The notes beneath the pieces were generated by a model. It did no database searches and was not told the origin of the DNA. It saw only the letters and a list, made by a program, of their open reading frames with translations. DNA of 64,000 bases from Clostridiales bacterium (GTDB lineage: Bacteria > Bacillota > Clostridia > Christensenellales > Aristaeellaceae). The number at the start of each line of letters is the position of its first letter. The first letter of the stretch is position 1. Below are positions 54,987 to 61,479 of this stretch, in pieces. The position numbers were made by a program, and so were the translations under genes. The stretch spans positions 2,976,001 through 3,040,000 of the forward strand of contig CP069419.1 in the NCBI GenBank assembly GCA_017569285.1, read 5' to 3'.

Positions 54987-57977
54987 ATGAAGATGATCAA
55001 AAGGATTGCCGCGATCATGATCGCCGGCTGCCTGATGATGGGCCTTCTTTGCGCTTCTTTCGCGGACGAAACGGAAGAACACATTCCTGATGAAACCACC
55101 ATCGCAAACGAGACACCGGCCGGAACTGCTGATCAGGTAACTGAAGCAGGCAACCCGGGAGTGGCGCCTGTCCCCGAAAACGACAGCGCAGAAGAGGCGG
55201 AAGCAGACGGGGATACAGATGAATATTCGTGGGAAACCCCAACCATAACAGACGCGGAAGGTTATGAGCATTTCATCAGCGATGAAGCTCCGGAATACTG
55301 CATATTCGATAACGGCGGCGGAACGGTTGCTCCTGAAGTGGTTGCCGAACAGCTTCCGGAAGTGACGCCGGCAGTGAACGAAGCCTCCAATCATATCGGT
55401 GAAACGCCGGCACCGGAAGCCGAACAGCAGCCAGCGGCGGAAACCGAGATAACCCGCGCGTGGATTACCGACAGGCAGGATGGGAATGAAACCATTATCC
55501 TGAGGGCCAATGCAAAGCCAGTCCTGGAAGGAAAGGTTACCTGGCAGGTCCATGACAGGAAATGGCAGGAAGACAAATGGGAGGAAATCGGCAGCGGCGA
55601 ACAGCTGACGCTGGATCAGGACAAAGTGAGCAACGGTAACCTGGTGCGCTTCCAGCTGGAAGACGGTACGGTTTCCGAAACATATGAAGTAAAAATCACC
55701 ATTAAAGAAGAAACAAACGAAGAACCGGTAACAGAAGCGCCGGGAACGGAAGTACCCATAACAGAGCCGGCGACAGAAGAACCTGCGACCGGAGAACCGA
55801 CAACGGAAGAACCCGCGACAGGCGAGCCGACGACGGAAGAACCCGTGACTGACGAGCCGACAACCGAAGAACCGGTGACGGATGAACCCGTAACGGAGCC
55901 AGCGACGGAAGAACCTGCGACCGAGGAACCGACGACAGAAGAACCCGCGACAGGCGAGCCGACGACGGAAGAACCCCTGGCGGAAGAGCCAACGACGGAA
56001 GAGCCAGTGACGGACGAGCCGACGACGGAAGAACCCGTAACGGGCGAGCCGACAACAACGGAAGAACCCGCGACAGGCGAGTCGACAACCGAAGAACCGG
56101 TGACGGATGAACTGATGACAGAAGAACCTGCGACGGGCGAGCCGGCAACTGAAGAGCCTGTGTCGAATGAGCCGACAACAGAAGAAACTACTACGGAAGA
56201 ACCCAATGTGGATGAGCCCGTAACGGACGAACCGACGACAGATGAACCCGCTGCGGATGAAACTGCAGCAGACGTGCAGACAACAGAAGAACCTGCAACG
56301 GAAGAGCCCACTGCGGATGAGCCCGCAACGGACGAACCGACGACAAATGAACCCGTTGCAGAAGCACCGGCAGCGGACGAGCCGACAACGGAAGAACCTG
56401 CAACGGAAGAGCCCACTGCGGATGAGCCTGCAACGGACGAACCGACGACAGATGAACCCGCTGCGGAAAAGCCCACTGTGGATGAGCCCGTAACGGACGA
56501 ACCGATGACAGATGAACCCACTGCGGACGAACCGACGACAGATGAACCCACTGCGGATGAACCGGCAGCGGAAGAGCCGGGGATTGAAGAGCCCGCTGGT
56601 GACGAACCTACGAATGATGAGCCTGCCGCGGACGAGACCGGAACAGATGAAAACCCGACCGAGGTGAATCAAGCAGAGGGAACCAGGGAAGAAAACGGCG
56701 AAGCTGAAGGATTTGACGAAGAACCCGGTGAACCGGTCACCCTGCGTGCCTGGGTTACCGGAATCGAAAACGCGCAGGCCGGAGAGACCGTGACGCTGAG
56801 TGCGAATGCCGAACCGGCACTGACCGGTATATCCACCTGGCAGATCCGGAACGAACAGGTGGAAGACGGCAAATGGAAGAGAGCCGGATACGGCGACCAC
56901 ATGACAGTGGAACTGGCTGAAGGCGACGAATACCGCTTTGTGATGCAGGACGGCACTGTGAGCGAGGTGCTGCAGCTTTGCAGGGCTCCTGAAAAGGCCG
57001 CGGGTGAAGACACCGGGGAGGACGAAGCGGCTGAAGAAGCCGGAGAAACCACCGGGACACCGGCCGCGGAAGAACCGGACAAAGAAACGGGAGACACAGA
57101 AGAACCTGAAGAAACCGGGGATACAGCAGAACCCGGAGACGGACCGGAAGAGTCCGGAGACGGGGCTGAAGGGACGGCTGCGGAACCGGAAGGTGAAATG
57201 AGCGAAGGAACCGGCGATACGGAAGAATCCGGGAATGAGCCGGAAGAGCCCGGAGAGGGCGCCGGAGAAACGGCTGCGGAAGCGGAAAGTGAGCCGAGCG
57301 GAATGACCGGCGAAGAAGAAACCGGAGATGCGGAAGATTCCGGAGACGAAGCTGCAGCAACCGGAGACGGAGCTGAGGAAACGAACGCGGAACCGGAAGA
57401 ACCGACCGGAGAGACCGGAGAAAAAGAAGAATCCGGAGATGAGCCGGAAGAAACCGGGGACGGAGCCGAAGAAACAGCCGGGGAACCGGAAGATGAAATG
57501 ACCGGGGAAACCGGAGAACCGGAAGACGGCGAAGCAGCTGACGAACCGGAAGAGTCCGAAGAGCCGGAAGAACCGGCAGAGGGCGCTGAAGGCGAAGGCA
57601 CGGAAGAGTCGGAAGAGAACGGCGAGGGTGAAGAACCCGAAGAACCGGCAGGGGATGGCGAGGACGCTGAAGCGGAGGAACCCGCGGAAGAGCCTGCAGA
57701 GGAACGCGCGCTGCCGGAAAACCGGAGCGCCGTGGTGTCGATCAGCTGGGACGATGAACATCCCGGAATCGGATCCGTCGCACACTTCTCGGTGTTGCTG
57801 ACCGGATACGAAGAACTGAATTACACCGTCCAGTGGATTATGAGCACGGACAACGAGAACTGGACCGAAGTGGAAGGCGCGACCGGCGAGACGATGGACG
57901 TGGTTGTGACCGAGGACAACTACCTTTATTACTGGCGGATCCGGATTCACATTGAAGGATTCAAAGACGTACAGTGA
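54987..57977 (+). CDS. secreted acidic protein, paralogue 3, with Thr/Glu/Pro stalk
   Basis: A 996-residue exported protein with a signal peptide cut near SFA/DET (residue 26). GGAGGGAGCAAGG sets the start at 54987 rather than the in-frame ATG at 54903. Domains: an Ig-like domain (155-242, with VTWQVHD and LEDGTVSE); about 315 residues of TTEEPxTxEP-type repeats (243-558); a second Ig-like domain (584-668, with STWQIRNEQVEDGKW and VMQDGTVSE) close to the one in the 33827 protein; a Glu/Gly-rich second stalk (670-908); and a C-terminal Ig-like domain (913-996) with YTVQWIM and DNYLYYWRIRI. It lacks the SH3-like domain and any LPXTG. It is the first gene before the sortase, 90 bases upstream, with a hairpin in between. 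Confidence 0.85.
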   Translation: MKMIKRIAAIMIAGCLMMGLLCASFADETEEHIPDETTIANETPAGTADQVTEAGNPGVAPVPENDSAEEAEADGDTDEYSWETPTITDAEGYEHFISDEAPEYCIFDNGGGTVAPEVVAEQLPEVTPAVNEASNHIGETPAPEAEQQPAAETEITRAWITDRQDGNETIILRANAKPVLEGKVTWQVHDRKWQEDKWEEIGSGEQLTLDQDKVSNGNLVRFQLEDGTVSETYEVKITIKEETNEEPVTEAPGTEVPITEPATEEPATGEPTTEEPATGEPTTEEPVTDEPTTEEPVTDEPVTEPATEEPATEEPTTEEPATGEPTTEEPLAEEPTTEEPVTDEPTTEEPVTGEPTTTEEPATGESTTEEPVTDELMTEEPATGEPATEEPVSNEPTTEETTTEEPNVDEPVTDEPTTDEPAADETAADVQTTEEPATEEPTADEPATDEPTTNEPVAEAPAADEPTTEEPATEEPTADEPATDEPTTDEPAAEKPTVDEPVTDEPMTDEPTADEPTTDEPTADEPAAEEPGIEEPAGDEPTNDEPAADETGTDENPTEVNQAEGTREENGEAEGFDEEPGEPVTLRAWVTGIENAQAGETVTLSANAEPALTGISTWQIRNEQVEDGKWKRAGYGDHMTVELAEGDEYRFVMQDGTVSEVLQLCRAPEKAAGEDTGEDEAAEEAGETTGTPAAEEPDKETGDTEEPEETGDTAEPGDGPEESGDGAEGTAAEPEGEMSEGTGDTEESGNEPEEPGEGAGETAAEAESEPSGMTGEEETGDAEDSGDEAAATGDGAEETNAEPEEPTGETGEKEESGDEPEETGDGAEETAGEPEDEMTGETGEPEDGEAADEPEESEEPEEPAEGAEGEGTEESEENGEGEEPEEPAGDGEDAEAEEPAEEPAEERALPENRSAVVSISWDDEHPGIGSVAHFSVLLTGYEELNYTVQWIMSTDNENWTEVEGATGETMDVVVTEDNYLYYWRIRIHIEGFKDVQ
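55715..56660 (+). repeat. Thr/Glu/Pro low-complexity coding repeat (EEPxTxEPTT type)
   Basis: About 315 codons of short degenerate repeats of five to ten residues (EEPATGEPTTEEP and similar). This is typical of extended, strongly acidic cell-wall-spanning stalks. The repeat number is likely unstable. Confidence 0.9.
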
Positions 57978-57981
57978 TCCG

Positions 57982-58020
57982 ATTCAAGCCATTTCCGGTG
58001 ACGGTCATGGCTTGAATTTT
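57982..58020 (+). terminator. hairpin between acidic protein 3 and sortase, probable partial terminator
   Basis: Arms ATTCAAGCCAT (57982-57992) and ATGGCTTGAAT (58007-58017) pair perfectly over 11 bases; the loop contains a small CCG/CGG hairpin. Only four T follow, so readthrough into the sortase gene is likely. It would lower sortase relative to the surface protein. Confidence 0.6.
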
Positions 58021-58067
58021 ACCTATTTTCATCCGGCAATCCGGCCGGGGAGAGACGAAGGACAGGC

Positions 58068-58982
58068 ATGAAGGACGAGGAGAAAAAGACCCGGAAAAAG
58101 AGAAAAAAGAAAAACCACCGGGTTTCCAACCTGGTGCTGGTTCTGATTCTCCTGACAGGCGCCGTGATTATGGCGTATCCGTCCTTCAGCGAATACTGGA
58201 ACAGCCTGCATCAGTCCCGCGCGATTATGGGCTACGCCCAGCGCGTGGCGGAACTGACCAATGAAGAATACGAGACGATCTGGTCGGCTGCGCTGGACTA
58301 CAACGAACGGCTGCCGGAGCTGCCGAACCGCTGGCTGGTGGACCATGACGAGAACCTGAAGGCGGACTATGAAACCCAGCTGAACGCCGACGGCACCGGG
58401 AATATGGGATATATCACGATTCCCAAAATCAACGTGAACCTGCCGCTGTACCACGGAACGACAGACTCCGTGCTGCAGACCTCGATCGGCCATATCGCGG
58501 GCACATCGCTGCCGGCCGGCAGCACGCACAGCAACGAGGAGGATTTCCTGATTCCGGATTTTGCCTCCCACTGCGTGCTGAGCGGACACCGGGGACTGCC
58601 CAGCGCCCGGCTGTTCAGCGACCTGGACGCGATGGAGGTCGGGGATATCTTTTACCTGACCATCCTGGACCAGACCCTGACGTATGAAGTGGACCGGATT
58701 ACGGTGATTGAGCCGGAGGAAATGGAGGAGCTGGAGATCATTCCCGGCAGGGACCTGTGTACCCTGATGACGTGCACGCCCTACGGCATCAATACGCACC
58801 GGCTGCTGGTGCGGGGTTCGCGGATCGAGAATGAGAAGAAGAAGCTGAACGTCCGTATTACGGCGGACGGCCTGCGGATCGATCCGCTGTATGTGGCTCC
58901 GTTCATCGCGGTGCCCGTGCTGGTGCTGATGGTCCTGTGGGTGCTGGTGATGACCGGCGGACGCAGGAAAAACCGGCGCTGA
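58068..58982 (+). CDS. class C (pilus-type) sortase
   Basis: A 304-residue transpeptidase anchored by an N-terminal (about 20-37) and a C-terminal (about 276-296) membrane helix; the latter is typical of class C. MGYITIPKINVNLPLYHGT, GHIAGTSLPAG, VLSGHRGLPSARLFSDLD (catalytic His174) and TLMTCTPYGINTHRLLVRG (Cys236, Arg245) are complete, so it should be active. The DPF/DPW lid typical of class C is not seen where expected (WLVDHDENL). About 15 extra residues (STHSNEEDFLIPDFASH) lie between the GTSLPAG and SGHRG motifs. It is the only intact sortase in the window and has no LPXTG protein to act on here. Confidence 0.95.
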   Translation: MKDEEKKTRKKRKKKNHRVSNLVLVLILLTGAVIMAYPSFSEYWNSLHQSRAIMGYAQRVAELTNEEYETIWSAALDYNERLPELPNRWLVDHDENLKADYETQLNADGTGNMGYITIPKINVNLPLYHGTTDSVLQTSIGHIAGTSLPAGSTHSNEEDFLIPDFASHCVLSGHRGLPSARLFSDLDAMEVGDIFYLTILDQTLTYEVDRITVIEPEEMEELEIIPGRDLCTLMTCTPYGINTHRLLVRGSRIENEKKKLNVRITADGLRIDPLYVAPFIAVPVLVLMVLWVLVMTGGRRKNRR

Positions 58983-58998
58983 GCGGAACCGGGAACTC

Positions 58999-59027
58999 TT
59001 GAATTATCGGCATGGAATCATTATACT
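58999..59027 (+). promoter_or_regulatory. promoter for the pseudo-peptidase/pseudo-sortase genes
   Basis: TTGAAT (58999-59004) and TATACT (59022-59027) are separated by 17 bases. They lie just after the sortase gene, so the five downstream genes can be expressed independently of it. Confidence 0.75.
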
Positions 59028-59080
59028 GTCAGGTATCATAGAAAAACGATTTCATGCAACTGAACACGAGGAGCGAGACC

Positions 59081-59689
59081 ATGGAGATCTACCATCCGAA
59101 GGACGACGAACTGCTGCGGGAAATGAAGCGCGTCCGCCGTGTGCTGAAACGGAAACGGCTGATCACCGGGCTCCTGGTTTTCCTGGTACTGGGCTGTGTT
59201 TTCGGATGGTTTGTATTCAACCGTTACTGTACGCTGGCAGTATTCCACGGCCCTGCGATGGGCGATACGCTGGCGGACGGAAGCCTGGTGCTGGTATGGC
59301 GCGGAAACGGCGAAACGTACCGGCAGGGCGATATCGTACTGTATGAAACCGGAACAGGCACGCAGATCAAGCGCGTGCTGGCCCGGGAGGGCGACCAGGT
59401 GCTGGTGAGCCCGTACGTCCACCTGCGGGTGAACGGCGTGACGCTGGCGGAACCGGAAACCACCGGGCGGAACCTGGACGCCGGGATCCGGACACGCCGC
59501 CTGAACCTGGAGGAAGGCACGCTGTTTGTGGAAGGCGACCAGCTGAGCCTGTCCGTGGACAGCCGGCATGCGGATTATGAGACGGTGCTGGAAGAGAAAG
59601 TGATCGGGAAGGTGCGGTTCGTGCTGTGGCCGGCGTACCGGATCGGCGCGGCGGGTTCGGAAGAGCCCGCACAGGAGGATGGCGTATGA
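59081..59689 (+). CDS. signal peptidase I-like protein lacking the catalytic serine (SipA-like)
   Basis: A 202-residue membrane protein with a basic cytoplasmic start and one helix (about 28-46). The S26/type I signal peptidase boxes are recognisable: HGPAMGDTL where S-M-x-P-T-L is expected, QGDIVLYET, IKRVLAREGD (the general-base Lys is kept) and EGDQLSLSVDSRH. The nucleophile Ser is Ala59 and the box Pro is Asp62, so peptidase activity is not expected. In Streptococcus pyogenes, SipA is a signal peptidase homologue without its catalytic pair that is needed for pilus polymerisation; the same role is inferred. ATG 59081 has GAGGAG at 7-base spacing; ATG 59054 has none. The stop overlaps the next start (ATGA). 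Confidence 0.88.
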   Translation: MEIYHPKDDELLREMKRVRRVLKRKRLITGLLVFLVLGCVFGWFVFNRYCTLAVFHGPAMGDTLADGSLVLVWRGNGETYRQGDIVLYETGTGTQIKRVLAREGDQVLVSPYVHLRVNGVTLAEPETTGRNLDAGIRTRRLNLEEGTLFVEGDQLSLSVDSRHADYETVLEEKVIGKVRFVLWPAYRIGAAGSEEPAQEDGV

Positions 59690-60645
59690 AGAAAGTATTC
59701 GGCCGTCTCCTGGTATTCCTGCTGATTGCCGCGGCGGCCGCCTGGCTGCTGTATCCGGTGGTATCGGACCAGCTGGCCCGGCAGCGCGACGCGCAGACCA
59801 TGAAGGCATACCACCGGGCTGTGCGCCTGAAGTCCGCGGATGAAATCGAGACGGCCATCGAGGAAACCGGTTACTACAATACCGGACTGGAGCCGGAAGG
59901 CATTCCGGACGTATTCGCCGGAAGAAGGCGGGTTCCCGCGGAATACCGGGCACGGATGGACGTTTGCGACGGGGTGATCGGCGAGCTGAAGATTCCCGGG
60001 ATCAACGTATACCTGCCGATTTACCACAGCGGCGCGGAAAGCGCGGCAGAGAAGCTGGTGCATGTGGAAGGCTCGGCACTGCCGGCCGACATGGACGGAA
60101 CGCATATCGTGCTGGCGGGGCCCGGTGCGCAGAAGGCCGCCGGATTCCTCGGCGACCTGCAGCTGACAGATGCGCGGATGCTGGAGGACCTGGACCGGGT
60201 GGTTCCGAACGACCTGGTTTTCCTGGAAGTGCTGGACCGCACGATGATCTTCCGGGTGGAAGGTGTACAGACCCTTTCCGTGGACGGCCTTTCCGGAGTC
60301 GACATTTCCGGCGAGAGCGGCAGCCAGCTGCTGACGCTGGTGACGGAAAAATCGGGCCGGGCGCTGCTGGTCCGCGCGCGGAGAACCGCGGCGGCGGACG
60401 TGCGGGACAGGCTGACGGCCCAGGACCGGGCGGACGTGCCGTCCGACCTGGTGAACGTGCTGTTTATGGGCATCCCGGTGTTTATAACCGGACTGCTGAT
60501 TATGGGCGTCATTGAGCGCTTCAAGAAGCGGAGCTACCGGCTGCCGACGGAGCAGAAGAGAAGAAAGAAAAAGACGGATCCGGATGATGAAGAGACGGAT
60601 GCGGACGAACCGGAAAGGACGGGAGAACAGGATGAAACGGTTTAA
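59686..60645 (+). CDS. sortase-like protein lacking catalytic Cys and His (pseudo-sortase)
   Basis: A 319-residue protein with the full class C layout: N-terminal helix (about 5-24), sortase fold, C-terminal helix (about 254-275), then a long charged tail. IGELKIPGINVYLPIYHSG and VEGSALPADMDGTHIVLAG align with the active sortase. However, SGHRG has become AGPGA (Pro146 for His), and TLxTCTPYG has become TLVTEKSG (Glu221 for Cys) with a short deletion before ALLVRARR. Transpeptidation is therefore not expected. It may recruit substrate or regulate the active enzyme. It is coupled by ATGA to the SipA-like gene and overlaps the next gene by 14 bases, which implies fixed stoichiometry. Confidence 0.88.
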   Translation: MKKVFGRLLVFLLIAAAAAWLLYPVVSDQLARQRDAQTMKAYHRAVRLKSADEIETAIEETGYYNTGLEPEGIPDVFAGRRRVPAEYRARMDVCDGVIGELKIPGINVYLPIYHSGAESAAEKLVHVEGSALPADMDGTHIVLAGPGAQKAAGFLGDLQLTDARMLEDLDRVVPNDLVFLEVLDRTMIFRVEGVQTLSVDGLSGVDISGESGSQLLTLVTEKSGRALLVRARRTAAADVRDRLTAQDRADVPSDLVNVLFMGIPVFITGLLIMGVIERFKKRSYRLPTEQKRRKKKTDPDDEETDADEPERTGEQDETV

Positions 60646-61438
60646 GCAGCTAATATCAGTCATCGCCGCCGCTGCGGTGATGCTGGGCTGCCTGTGCGCT
60701 CCTGCCGCGGCGGAGAGCCCGGCCGGATCGCTGACCGTGACTATCCAGGGAAATAACCAGGGCGTTTCCACGGCCGGAATCACCCTGAACCTGTACCGGA
60801 TCGGCGGGGAGGACGGAGACACATGGAAGCTGGACGGCGCTTTTGCCGAAACCGGCTACATGGAAGCCTGGACAGAACAGTCCGGGGCCAAGATGCGTAC
60901 CGCCCTGCGGAATATCCGCGGAATTGTGAACACCAGCGGGATGAACCCCAGCGCCAACGCGAAGAGCAACGCAAACGGTGTGATCGTATTCGAAAGCCTG
61001 CCCCGGGGCATCTATTTCGGCATTGCCACGGGCGTGCCGAAGGAAATGACAGTGCAGAACTTCGTGGCGCATATCCCGGAGGCCGGAAGCGGCAAAATGG
61101 ACGCCCAGGCGGTGCTGAAGAATAACGTGACCGTTCCCAAGGAAAAGAATCCGTATAAGGTGACGATCCGCTACATCTATGAGGACGGGACGCCGGCCCA
61201 CCAGACGTATGAGGGTACCTACTGGCCGGACGACATTTACGACGTATACAGCCCGGTGATTCCCGATTATACCGCTTCCATCCTGCGGGTGAACGGCGTG
61301 ATGCCGGAACGGGACCTGCAGTTTACGGTCATCTATATCCGGAACGACGACAGCATCGTGATTGTGAACATTCCGGAGTATGAAACACCATTGGGCCTGG
61401 GCGAACTGCAGATGCACGTCGGCGTGTGCTTCGAATAA
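60632..61438 (+). CDS. small secreted pilin-like protein with MucBP-like domain and C-terminal signature
   Basis: A 268-residue exported protein with a signal peptide cut near APAAA/ESP (residue 27). Residues 29-170 resemble a pilin/Cna-B beta domain (GSLTVTIQG, ITLNLYRIGG, LPRGIYFGIATG). Residues 175-240 resemble a MucBP-type domain (YKVTIRYIYEDGTPAHQTY). The end, YETPLGLGELQMHVGVCFE, carries the same signature as both giants. With no LPXTG or membrane tail, it may be the base or cap subunit joined to the giants. The ATG overlaps the pseudo-sortase gene by 14 bases. GLGC-like residues in the leader (MLGC) are a poor lipobox. Confidence 0.8.
   Translation: MKRFKQLISVIAAAAVMLGCLCAPAAAESPAGSLTVTIQGNNQGVSTAGITLNLYRIGGEDGDTWKLDGAFAETGYMEAWTEQSGAKMRTALRNIRGIVNTSGMNPSANAKSNANGVIVFESLPRGIYFGIATGVPKEMTVQNFVAHIPEAGSGKMDAQAVLKNNVTVPKEKNPYKVTIRYIYEDGTPAHQTYEGTYWPDDIYDVYSPVIPDYTASILRVNGVMPERDLQFTVIYIRNDDSIVIVNIPEYETPLGLGELQMHVGVCFE
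61379..61438 (+). other. C-terminal signature, copy 3
   Basis: YETPLGLGELQMHVGVCFE is the end of the small protein at 60632. It keeps Tyr, Thr, Leu-Gly, His-Val-Gly, Cys-Phe and the final acidic residue while the middle differs from the giants. This helps to define the constrained positions. Confidence 0.75.
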
Positions 61439-61479
61439 ACGGCATCCACCACTGAATTTACGACAGAAAGGGATCCCCG

